Origin: an uncultured Collinsella sp.
GTDB lineage: Bacteria > Actinomycetota > Coriobacteriia > Coriobacteriales > Coriobacteriaceae
Reading direction: 5' to 3'
Length of the DNA: 64,000 nucleotides
NCBI GenBank assembly: GCA_902494345.1
Contig: CABUSV010000002.1
Location: forward strand, 62,001 to 126,000
Both the position numbers and the translations under genes were made by a program. How positions within the stretch are numbered: the stretch's first letter is position 1; every line of letters starts with the position of its first letter. Of the stretch, positions 44,098 to 51,557 are shown piece after piece. The notes beneath the pieces are model-generated. The model ran no database searches. It saw only the letters and a list, made by a program, of their open reading frames with translations, and was not told where the DNA came from.

Positions 44098-44871
44098 ATG
44101 CTGCTCGCTATCGATATGGGAAACACGCAGACGGCCATGGGCCTGTTTGACGGAGACGAGCTGGTGCAGTCGTGGCGTATGCCCACCGACCGCTCCTATA
44201 CCGCCGACGAGATCCACGTGCGCCTGATGGGTTTCTTTAAGATGTACGGCCTTTCGCTCGATGCGGTCGACGCAATCGCCTTTGCGGGCGTGGTGCCGCA
44301 GCTCTCGCGCGAGTGGCACGCCGTGGCCGACCGCATTGCCGCGGACGCCATCGTCATCGGGCCGCAGACGGCCGCGGTGACCAAGCTGCGCGCGGCGCGC
44401 CCCCAGGCCGTAGGTGCCGATCGCGTCGCCAACGCCGTTGCGGCCGAGACTTTCTACGGCGCGCCGGCAATCGTGGTGGACTTTGGCACCGCGACCAATA
44501 TCGACGTCATCGATGAGGACGGTTATTACATTGGCGGAGCGATCGCGCCGGGCATCCGCATCTCCATGGACGCGCTTGCCGCCCGTGCCGCCAAGCTCGC
44601 CAGCGTGCCGCTCGAGGCGCCCGAGCACGCCATCGGCCGCGATACCGAGGAGTGCATCAAGGTCGGCGCCGTAACGGGCGCCGCCGCCATGGCTGAGGGC
44701 CTGGTCGCGCGCATGAAGCGCGAGCTGGGCCGCGAGGATGCCACCGTTATCGCCACGGGCGGTCTTGCCAGCATCGTCGCCGATTCGACCGATGCCTTCG
44801 ACGTGGTCGACGGACAGCTCACCATCAAGGGTATCTGCGAAATCTACCGCCGCATGCAGGAGCTGGGATAG
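44098..44871 (+). CDS. coaX: type III pantothenate kinase
   Basis: 257-aa ASKHA-fold kinase for the first step of CoA synthesis. Visible motifs: LLAIDMGNTQTAMGLFD (phosphate loop), GADRVANAVAA (the GxDR substrate motif), VVDFGTATNIDVID (second phosphate site) and GGAIAPGIRISMDALAARAAKL. Type III enzymes are the common version in bacteria lacking CoaA. The ATG at 44098 has GGGAG five bases before it; an ATG at 44077 in frame is possible. A TATACAAT box lies at about 44053-44060. Single-gene unit, ending 54 bases before the first hairpin of the ATPase-flanking set. Confidence 0.93.
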   Translation: MLLAIDMGNTQTAMGLFDGDELVQSWRMPTDRSYTADEIHVRLMGFFKMYGLSLDAVDAIAFAGVVPQLSREWHAVADRIAADAIVIGPQTAAVTKLRAARPQAVGADRVANAVAAETFYGAPAIVVDFGTATNIDVIDEDGYYIGGAIAPGIRISMDALAARAAKLASVPLEAPEHAIGRDTEECIKVGAVTGAAAMAEGLVARMKRELGREDATVIATGGLASIVADSTDAFDVVDGQLTIKGICEIYRRMQELG

Positions 44872-44925
44872 GACAGGGGCTTAAGTCGAGCACGAGCGCG
44901 AGCGGCGAACTAGGCAACGCATCGG

Positions 44926-44970
44926 CCCTATTCCTCAAAATCGAAAGATTTTCAGTTTTGAGGAATAGGG
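44926..44970. repeat. 45-bp hairpin repeat, copy 1, downstream of the DUF4143 ATPase
   Basis: CCCTATTCCTCAAAA and TTTTGAGGAATAGGG are perfect complements; the middle tcgaaagattttcag is itself nearly palindromic. It ends 7 bases from the ATPase stop codon. Two further copies lie upstream of the same gene. Confidence 0.8.
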
Positions 44971-44977
44971 CTTTCCG

Positions 44978-46174
44978 CTACGCCTCGCCGCACAGCCACC
45001 TCGCCAGGTCCACGATCTGCACCCCATTGCGGTCCGTGGCCTCGTGATGCGTGCGGGCGAGAATCATCTTGGGGTACGCGTCGCCAATGCTCAGCAGTGG
45101 TGAAATCTCGCGTTCAAATGTCTTATCCGAGCTGATGTCGTCGCTCACCTGAATGTAGAGCTTCTCGCTTCGCTTGATTGCTACAAAGTCTATTTCCTTT
45201 TTATAGAGCACGCCGACGTATACCTCGTATCCGCGGCGCAGCAGCTCGATTGCCACCATGTTCTCGTATACGCGTCCCCAATCCATATCACGTGTACCGA
45301 GCAGCGCGTATTTGAACGCGTGGTCTGCCAGGTAATACTTCTCGCCGCTCTTAAGGTATTTTTTGCCGCGGATGTCGTACCGACGAACTTTATAGAAGGC
45401 AAACGCATCGCACAGGCACCCCATGTACGTGCCGACCGTCTTGTTCGTTATCTTTAGCCCATCCGCGTTCAAAATATCCGTAATGTTACGTGCCGACGTT
45501 ATGTTGGATACGTTGTCCATCATGTAATCGGCAATGCGCAGCAGCGCCGATTCGTTTCTCACGTTATGCCGCTGCACGATATCTCTCACGATGAGCGTTT
45601 TGAAGACATTGGAGAGATATTGATAACGCTGCTCCTGCAGTGGATAAGGGTAGGAGCCGGACATACCGCCGGTTCTCGCGTACTCATCGAAGTCGCGGTC
45701 GACCTCGCCCTCGTCGCCATAGAGTCGATACTCCTCAAACGAGAATGGGAAAACCTCGATCTCAAACGTACGCCCCGTAAAGAGCGTCGACAGATCGCTC
45801 GACAGCAAAAAGGCATTCGATCCGGTAATGAATATGTCGTACTGCTCGGATGCGTGGAGGCTGTTGATCGCACGCTCAAAACCGTCGCACATCTGAACTT
45901 CATCGATAAGCAGAAAGTTTTGTTTGCCGGACACTCGATGCTCTTTTACATAGGCGAGCAGCGCGTGATACTCGAGCAGATTCTCGAACTCATCGAGGTT
46001 GTAGTTGATATGGATGACATTCGAATTGGACAGATTTGCCTCCACGTAATCGCGGAGGGCCTCGAGCAATTTTGATTTACCGCTACGACGGATGCCCGTG
46101 ATGACCTTGATGTCCGGCACGCCAATAAGGCTCGTCAACGTGTCCATATATGACGTTCTATTGATGAGTTTCAT
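44978..46174 (-). CDS. AAA ATPase with DUF4143 nuclease-like domain
   Basis: 398-aa AAA_14/DUF4143 protein. Walker A is GIRRSGKS (27-34), Walker B LLIDEV (87-92), sensor FITGSNAFLL; a winged-helix middle region (about 205-270) is followed by a DUF4143 restriction-fold domain with YENMVAIELLRRGYEVYVG and EIDFVAI, but the expected ExK is YIQVSDD, so the nuclease site may be dead. Base composition is lower in GC than neighbours. The gene is bracketed by three copies of a 43-45-bp hairpin. These ATPases are abundant, poorly understood and commonly mobile; a role in defence or toxin-like systems has been suggested. Start ATG 46174, with GAGG-like sequence upstream. Confidence 0.87.
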   Translation of the reverse strand: MKLINRTSYMDTLTSLIGVPDIKVITGIRRSGKSKLLEALRDYVEANLSNSNVIHINYNLDEFENLLEYHALLAYVKEHRVSGKQNFLLIDEVQMCDGFERAINSLHASEQYDIFITGSNAFLLSSDLSTLFTGRTFEIEVFPFSFEEYRLYGDEGEVDRDFDEYARTGGMSGSYPYPLQEQRYQYLSNVFKTLIVRDIVQRHNVRNESALLRIADYMMDNVSNITSARNITDILNADGLKITNKTVGTYMGCLCDAFAFYKVRRYDIRGKKYLKSGEKYYLADHAFKYALLGTRDMDWGRVYENMVAIELLRRGYEVYVGVLYKKEIDFVAIKRSEKLYIQVSDDISSDKTFEREISPLLSIGDAYPKMILARTHHEATDRNGVQIVDLARWLCGEA

Positions 46175-46200
46175 TGGGGCCTCCTCGCGGTCTTTTATCG

Positions 46201-46242
46201 CTATTCCTCAAAATTGAAAAATTTTCAGTTTTGAGGAATAGG
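46201..46242. repeat. hairpin repeat, copy 2, upstream of the DUF4143 ATPase
   Basis: CTATTCCTCAAAATTGAAAA and its near-exact complement fold around ATT. Starts 27 bases before the ATPase start codon, so it would lie in its 5' leader or promoter. Confidence 0.8.
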
Positions 46243-46285
46243 CTCTATAGCGAATATACCTCGCGAAAGACCGAGCTGCCTTAAT

Positions 46286-46328
46286 CCTATTCCTCAAAAA
46301 CGAAAATTTTTCAGTTTTGAGGAATAGG
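46286..46328. repeat. hairpin repeat, copy 3, upstream of the DUF4143 ATPase
   Basis: CCTATTCCTCAAAA and TTTTGAGGAATAGG arms with central CGAAAATTTTTCAG. It is 44 bases from copy 2 and in the same family as copy 1. Confidence 0.8.
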
Positions 46329-46426
46329 GCGCTGGCAACCCATTCCCCAGATAGGCGAAACCCTCCCCGGCACAGGCCGAGGAGGGTCTTGTTGTCATGT
46401 CTATCTTTGGGCGCGAACGCCCCGCG

Positions 46427-47128
46427 CTACAGCCCGCGAATGCGCACGGCCTCGGGCGGAAACTCCTGCTCGCCGGCATCGGTCTTAATGGTCGCGCGAC
46501 CCCAGATGTCCAGGCCCGCAAACACACCGACCGCAAGCGGCAAGCCGTTGGGCGACACCGCCGCAACTTGGCGGCCCAGCAGCGGCACCATGTCGAAGTA
46601 CTCGCCCAACACGGGGGCCAGCGGACCGGCAGCGCCCTGCGGCGTGTTGGCAACAACCGCCCAGGTGTCCACACGGGTCAGCACGGCGGCGGCCAACTCC
46701 TCGACCAGCGCTTCGTCAGCCACGTCCACACCAAGCTCGCTCAGCGCCGAACGCTCAATATCCACCGTCACGGCACCGAACATGCCTGCGGCACCGGCGC
46801 CACCGTTGACGGAGACGCGTGCAAACGACGTCTCAAACGCAGGCGCACCGCACACGATATCGCTCGGCCACTGGATACCCACCTTACCGGCAAGGCCCAA
46901 CCCCGGCGTCGAAGCCGTGCCCACGAGCGCGTCCATCATGCCCATCGCGGCCACAAACGGCAGGCCGTGGAAGGCATGCATGTTCACATCCGGGCGCACG
47001 ACCAGCGAAAACGTCAACGACGCCTCGCCCGCGCTCCAAGCGCACCAGCCCGCGGACGCACCCTCGCGGCCCGCGTCACGCGCGGCGTCAAGCTCGGTAC
47101 CGGCGGCAACAGCATTCATCTCGATCAT
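46427..47128 (-). CDS. biotin-protein-ligase-like protein, catalytic motifs degenerate
   Basis: 233 aa resembling a BPL/LplA catalytic domain: LTFSLVVRPDVNMHAFHGLPFVAAMGMMDAL corresponds to the core strand and helix after the glycine loop, GIQWPSDIV to the KWPND motif, and the end carries a BPL_C-like barrel (LPLAVGVFAGLDIWGRATI). The glycine-rich GRGRxGR loop reads AGREGASAG and the Lys of KWPND is Gln. These changes would weaken biotinyl-AMP chemistry, so it may act on another ligand or be a non-catalytic homologue. Its ATG follows directly on the folP-folK stop (TAGATG), so it is the last gene of the folate operon. Confidence 0.65.
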   Translation of the reverse strand: MIEMNAVAAGTELDAARDAGREGASAGWCAWSAGEASLTFSLVVRPDVNMHAFHGLPFVAAMGMMDALVGTASTPGLGLAGKVGIQWPSDIVCGAPAFETSFARVSVNGGAGAAGMFGAVTVDIERSALSELGVDVADEALVEELAAAVLTRVDTWAVVANTPQGAAGPLAPVLGEYFDMVPLLGRQVAAVSPNGLPLAVGVFAGLDIWGRATIKTDAGEQEFPPEAVRIRGL

Positions 47129-48877
47129 CTACATACGCCCCAATTCGCCCACGATATGGCCCACGCGGTCCTCGGGCTCCTTGACCTCGACGCCGTTGTA
47201 GCGGAAGAACCGCGCCGGGTCGTGCATCAAGTCCTCAAGCGGCACCAGCACAAAATCGCGCTCGCCGATCAGTGGATGCGGCAGGCGCAGCTTTTTGCCG
47301 CCGTGGGTCTCGCCGTCCATCCACAGCAGGTCCAGGTCGATGGTGCGCGGACCGTTGGCCTTGGCCTTTTTGGAGCGGTCGCGCCCCAGCTCGGCCTCAA
47401 TCTTCATGAGCTCATCGAGCAGCACCAGCGGCGCCAGCTCGGTCTTGATCTCGATGACGGCGTTGGCAAACGCGTCCTGGCGCGTCTCGTAGGCCGGCTC
47501 GCTCTCGTAAATCTTGGAGGAGTTGGACACGCAGGTGAGTGGAATCTCGGCGATCATCTCGCGTGCAGCGCGGATGTTGTCGCAGCGATGCCCCAGGTTG
47601 GAGCCCACAGCCACAAACGCGCGGCGCGGCTGCGGCTTGGCAACCGCCCAGTAGCCGTTCAGGAACTGCGCAAAACCCGCGGCGTCGTGCACGCGCACGA
47701 TGTTGGCACCGGCCTGGATGGCGCCCAGGCACACGCCAAACGTAGCGGCATCGCGCTCGGCGGCCTCGGTCACGCCCGAGACGGCGCCCACAAAGCGCTT
47801 GCGCGACACGGCGCACATGAGCGGATAGCCCAGTGACGCCATCTTGGCAGTCTCGCGCTGGATGACGATGTCCTCGTTAGCCGACTTACCAAAGCCCGGG
47901 CCAGGATCGATGCAGATGCGGTCGCGCGACACGCCGGCATGGATGAGCGTGCGGGCCTGGTCGGACAGAAAGCCCATAACGCGGCGCATGATGGGCGCCG
48001 AATCGGGCAGGGTGAAGCGGCGGAGCTGCGAGGTGGGCACATAGGCTTCCTCGCGGCGGGCGCTGCGGCGCATCATGGCGGCCAGGCGGTCATTGGACTC
48101 CGATGCGGCCTCGGTGGCTGCGGGCGCGGCTTCGGGCGCGGGCGCGACGGTCTCGGCGGCAGCAGCCTGCTCGGCGGCCGGTGTCTCCTGCCCCTGCTCG
48201 CTTGAAGGCTCGGGCGTGGGCTCCGGTTCGCCAAACGGCAACGAGGGCTGCACCACGCCGCCCGGAAGCTTGGCCTCGACCTTGGGCTCGCCCAGCAACT
48301 TGCCGCGACGGCGACGAGCCGGCTTCTCGGCCTCGCGCGCGGCCTCGGCAGCCGCCTCGCGCGCCTTCTCGGCAACAAACGCCGCTGCCGAGGTATCGAG
48401 CTGCACCGTTGCGTGCGTGCGGGCGGGCGCGGCGACCTCGCCGGCATGCATCACGATGACGCCGCAGGTGCTCGTCTTAACGAACTCGACCATCTTGGGA
48501 TCAGTGAAGCCCGTCACGTCGTTGACGATCGAGGCGCCGCAGCGCACGGCCGCCTTGGCAACCGCCACATGACGCGTGTCGATCGAGACGATGGCGCCCT
48601 CCTTGGCCAGCGCACGCACCACGGGCAGCACGCGGCGAGCCTCCTCGTCGGGGTTGACCGGGGTAAAGCCGGGGCGCGTGGACTCGCCGCCCACGTCGAT
48701 GATGTCGGCGCCGGCGTCGAGCATCGCCAGGCCGTACTCGATGGCGGCATCGGGGTCGAAGTGCTCCCCGCCATCGCTAAACGAATCGGGCGTCACGTTG
48801 AGGACGCCCATGATGCGCGGACGGTCAAAGCTGAGCTCATACTTTCCGCACCGCCATGTCTTGCTGTCGTTCGCCAT
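47129..48877 (-). CDS. folP: fused dihydropteroate synthase / HPPK with large insert (FolP-FolK)
   Basis: 582-aa bifunctional folate enzyme. Residues 20-145 and 293-410 form the DHPS TIM barrel (MGVLNVTPDSFSDGG, DVGGESTRPGF, IDPGPGFGKSANED, SRKRFVGAVSG); 418-582 is HPPK (FVAVGSNLGHRCDNIRAA, RTIDLDLLWMDGE, LPHPLIGERDFVLVPLEDL). HPPK usually precedes DHPS when fused, so this order is reversed. Between VIVMHAGE and SAPIMRRVMGF, where the short substrate loop with its MQ motif should be, there are about 140 residues, mostly Ala/Glu/Pro low complexity with a basic RRRRGK patch. ATG 48877 lies six bases after AGGAGG. Confidence 0.9.
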   Translation of the reverse strand: MANDSKTWRCGKYELSFDRPRIMGVLNVTPDSFSDGGEHFDPDAAIEYGLAMLDAGADIIDVGGESTRPGFTPVNPDEEARRVLPVVRALAKEGAIVSIDTRHVAVAKAAVRCGASIVNDVTGFTDPKMVEFVKTSTCGVIVMHAGEVAAPARTHATVQLDTSAAAFVAEKAREAAAEAAREAEKPARRRRGKLLGEPKVEAKLPGGVVQPSLPFGEPEPTPEPSSEQGQETPAAEQAAAAETVAPAPEAAPAATEAASESNDRLAAMMRRSARREEAYVPTSQLRRFTLPDSAPIMRRVMGFLSDQARTLIHAGVSRDRICIDPGPGFGKSANEDIVIQRETAKMASLGYPLMCAVSRKRFVGAVSGVTEAAERDAATFGVCLGAIQAGANIVRVHDAAGFAQFLNGYWAVAKPQPRRAFVAVGSNLGHRCDNIRAAREMIAEIPLTCVSNSSKIYESEPAYETRQDAFANAVIEIKTELAPLVLLDELMKIEAELGRDRSKKAKANGPRTIDLDLLWMDGETHGGKKLRLPHPLIGERDFVLVPLEDLMHDPARFFRYNGVEVKEPEDRVGHIVGELGRM

Positions 48878-48972
48878 GAACATCCTCCTAAAATGCCCAC
48901 GCCGCCGAGCTTGGGGAGCTGGCGGCGGGGTCGCTTTGCACTCAGTCTTTCTATTGTATCCGCGCGCGCGGG

Positions 48973-49725
48973 CTAGAACGCAAACGCGGCCGCGATGTCG
49001 CAAGAAATCAGCAGGTCGGCATTTGCATCCTGATCGGTGGGAGCAAGGTTGCATATGGCCAGCGTATCGCCGGTAAAGTATCGCGTAAGGCCTGCCGCCG
49101 GATACACCACGAGCGAGGTCCCGCCCACAATGAGGGCATCGGCCGCGGCGATGGCGGCAACGGCGCCGGTCAACACATGCTCGTCGAGCGGCTCTTCGTA
49201 GAGCACTACATCGGGCTTGATGCGGCCGCCGCACGCGGGGCACGCAGGCACGCCCGCGGCATCCTCGTGCTCGCGCGAGCAAATCCACTCGGCGCTATAG
49301 ACCGCGCCGCACGACTGGCAAATGTTGCGATGGACCGATCCGTGCAACTCAAACACGCGCTGTGAGCCGGCCATCTGATGCAGGCCGTCGATGTTTTGCG
49401 TCACCACGGCGTCGAGCTTGCCGGCGCGCTCCAGCTCGGCCAGCTTGGTGTGGCAGCGGTTGGGCTTAGCGTTAAGCGCGATCATCTTGGTGCGGTAAAA
49501 GTCGAAGAACTCGGCCGGATGCGCCTCGTAAAAGCTATGCGACAGCATGGTCTCGGGCGGATAGGCAAACTGCTGGTGATACAGGCCGTCCACGCTGCGG
49601 AAATCGGGAATGCCACTTGCCGTGGAAACACCCGCGCCGCCAAAGAAGACCACGCGCTTGTGGGTGTCAAACAGCTCCGCCAGCGCGGCGGAGGCCTGCT
49701 TGGGATCCGTTATTGCCTGCGTCAT
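48973..49725 (-). CDS. cobB: NAD-dependent protein deacylase (sirtuin)
   Basis: 250-aa SIR2 family enzyme. FFGGAGVSTASGIPDFRS is the NAD-binding GAGxSxxSGIPDFR motif, VVTQNIDGLH the TQNID motif, ELHGSVHRN holds the catalytic His, and the zinc site reads CQSCGAVYSAEWIC ... CPACGG. Class U/III-type bacterial deacylase; it removes acyl groups from Lys of metabolic enzymes. ATG 49725 is seven bases after GGAG. Situated upstream of folP-folK on the same strand, 95 bases apart; no functional link is evident. Confidence 0.9.
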   Translation of the reverse strand: MTQAITDPKQASAALAELFDTHKRVVFFGGAGVSTASGIPDFRSVDGLYHQQFAYPPETMLSHSFYEAHPAEFFDFYRTKMIALNAKPNRCHTKLAELERAGKLDAVVTQNIDGLHQMAGSQRVFELHGSVHRNICQSCGAVYSAEWICSREHEDAAGVPACPACGGRIKPDVVLYEEPLDEHVLTGAVAAIAAADALIVGGTSLVVYPAAGLTRYFTGDTLAICNLAPTDQDANADLLISCDIAAAFAF

Positions 49726-49860
49726 ATGAGTTCTCCGTCCTTGTTGGTCGGGCAGCGTTGGGCGACGTCCCAGCATGCGGCCTTTGAGTCAGCATGCGCG
49801 GAGCCCACCCCGCCCTTGTTGCGTTAATCTTAAGCCTGCCAACCCCGTCGAAAGGACACC

Positions 49861-50679
49861 ATGCCTCAGACTTACACCTTTGCCTCGTGGAACGTTAACG
49901 GCCTGCGCGCCGTGCTCAAAAAGGACCCGAGCTTTATTCAGATCGCGCAAGAACTCGACGTCGATATCTTGGCGCTGCAAGAAACTAAACTGCAAGAAGG
50001 CCAGGTGCAGGTCGACCTGCCCGGTTATCGCCAAACCTGGAGCTACGCCGAGCGCAAAGGCTATTCGGGCACCGCGGTCTTTAGCCGCCAGGAGCCGCTA
50101 CGCGTGCTGCGCGCCGACGCGCTGCTGCCCTACGCCGGCGAGGGCGAGGCCGCCGAGCTCGTTGCCCAAGCCGCAACCGAGGGCCGCGTCTGTGCGCTCG
50201 AGTTCGACAAGTTCTGGTTTGTGGATGTCTACACGCCCAACGCGCAAAACGAACTCGCGCGCATCGATGTGCGCATGGCCTGGGACGATGCCTACCGCGG
50301 CTTTTTGAGCGCGCTTGAGCGCGAGACCGGCAAGCCCGTCGTAACTTGCGGCGACTTTAACGTGGCACACGAGGAGATCGACCTTAAGAACCCCAAGTCC
50401 AACCGCGGCAACGCCGGCTTTTCGGACGAGGAGCGCGGCAAGTTTACCGAGCTGCTCAACGCCGGCTTCACCGATACCTGGCGCGCGGCAAACCCCGACG
50501 TCGAGGGCGTCTACAGCTGGTGGAGCTACCGCTTTAATGCCCGCAAGAACAACGCAGGCTGGCGCATCGATTACTTCCTGGTGAGCGACGCCATCGCCGG
50601 CAACGTGCGCGACACCGACATCCGCGGCGACATCTTTGGCAGCGACCACTGCCCCGTCACCCTCACGCTAGAGCTCTAG
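49861..50679 (+). CDS. xth: exodeoxyribonuclease III / AP endonuclease
   Basis: 272-aa Mg2+-dependent exonuclease III family enzyme for base excision repair. Motifs in order: ASWNVNGLRAVLKK, ILALQETKLQEGQV (metal-binding Glu), GYSGTAVFSRQEP, DVYTPNAQNELARIDVR, VTCGDFNVAHEEIDLKNPKSNRGNAGFSDEER, YSWWSYRFNARKNNAGWRIDYFLVS and the final GSDHCPVTL with catalytic Asp-His. All catalytic residues look present. GAAAGGACACC precedes the ATG. Divergent from the sirtuin gene. Confidence 0.94.
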   Translation: MPQTYTFASWNVNGLRAVLKKDPSFIQIAQELDVDILALQETKLQEGQVQVDLPGYRQTWSYAERKGYSGTAVFSRQEPLRVLRADALLPYAGEGEAAELVAQAATEGRVCALEFDKFWFVDVYTPNAQNELARIDVRMAWDDAYRGFLSALERETGKPVVTCGDFNVAHEEIDLKNPKSNRGNAGFSDEERGKFTELLNAGFTDTWRAANPDVEGVYSWWSYRFNARKNNAGWRIDYFLVSDAIAGNVRDTDIRGDIFGSDHCPVTLTLEL

Positions 50680-50740
50680 CCCCAAGTAATTCCTGGGGGA
50701 CGGAGGAAAACAGATCATGTGACCCCTCTCCCCCTATAAG

Positions 50741-50801
50741 TTGCGGTGGAATAGTTCCTGTTTGGGTAGCAAATAGCCAAACAGGAACTATTCCACCGCA
50801 A
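50741..50801. repeat. 25-bp perfect inverted repeat between convergent genes
   Basis: Arms 50741-50765 and 50777-50801 are exact complements (begin TTGCGGTGGAATAGTTCCTG) with an 11-base loop. It lies between xth and the ECF S-component gene. Arm length far exceeds that of a terminator; a GGGGGACGGAGGAAAA motif shared with two other intergenic regions lies just before it. Confidence 0.75.
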
Positions 50802-50839
50802 GTTCGTGAGGAAACGCGAAATGCCTTACAGTAAATGCC

Positions 50840-51553
50840 CTACAGTCCGTATTTCACGACGACTCGGTTGATGCGGCGACACCAGGGCCTGTACAGGGCG
50901 GCCAAAAACACGCAGGTCGCGAGTCCGTGCGTGATATCGAACGGTACGGCAGTGGCAAGACGCGCCACGGCTCCCGCCCACGTGAGCGGCTGCACAAAAC
51001 CGATGATGTCATAGGCGTTGATCACCACGCCGTACAGCAGACCCGAGGCAAAGCCATACGCCAACAGCGCCGGCATGCGCACGGTTCCATCCGCACGGTC
51101 AAACGCACCGGTATGCGCCAGCGCACCGCCAACATAGCCAACCAGGCCCCAGGCATACATCTGCCATGGCGTCCACATGCCCTGTCCAAAAAGGAAATTG
51201 CTGGTCAGCGCTGCCAGCGCGCCAACCATAAAACCATTGCGGCGACCAAGCGTCGCCCCCGCGATAATGGCGATGGCGCTCACCGGTTTAAAGTCGGGAA
51301 TGGGCCCAAACAGGATGCGCCCCGCCGCCGCCAGCGCCGCCAGCACCAGCGTGGGCATAATCTGGCGCAAACCCGGACGAGATGCCTCATAACCCGCAAA
51401 GAACAGCGCGAGCACCAGCGCCACCACAACCAGCATGGCCAACGCTGCCTGCTCAACACCCGACAGCAACGCCGCTGCCATCACCGCCGGCACCGCCAAC
51501 AACAGCGGGATCTCCAGTTTTGCAAGCAAGCGCGAGAAACGACAGTCCGTCAT
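50840..51553 (-). CDS. ECF transporter substrate-binding (S) component
   Basis: 237-aa membrane protein with six helices. Features of ECF S-components: LVLAALAAAGRILFGPIPDFKPVSAIAIIAGATLGRRNGFMVGALAALTSNFLFGQG mid-section, Ala-rich helix 1 and a C-terminal DITHGLATCVFLAAL. It belongs to the module with a dedicated ATPase and EcfT. The substrate (vitamin or metal) cannot be read; the FGQGMWTPWQMYAWGLVGY part resembles S-components of unknown or cobalt/vitamin specificity. ATG 51553 begins five bases after the ATPase stop. Confidence 0.8.
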   Translation of the reverse strand: MTDCRFSRLLAKLEIPLLLAVPAVMAAALLSGVEQAALAMLVVVALVLALFFAGYEASRPGLRQIMPTLVLAALAAAGRILFGPIPDFKPVSAIAIIAGATLGRRNGFMVGALAALTSNFLFGQGMWTPWQMYAWGLVGYVGGALAHTGAFDRADGTVRMPALLAYGFASGLLYGVVINAYDIIGFVQPLTWAGAVARLATAVPFDITHGLATCVFLAALYRPWCRRINRVVVKYGL

Positions 51554-51557
51554 CCCA

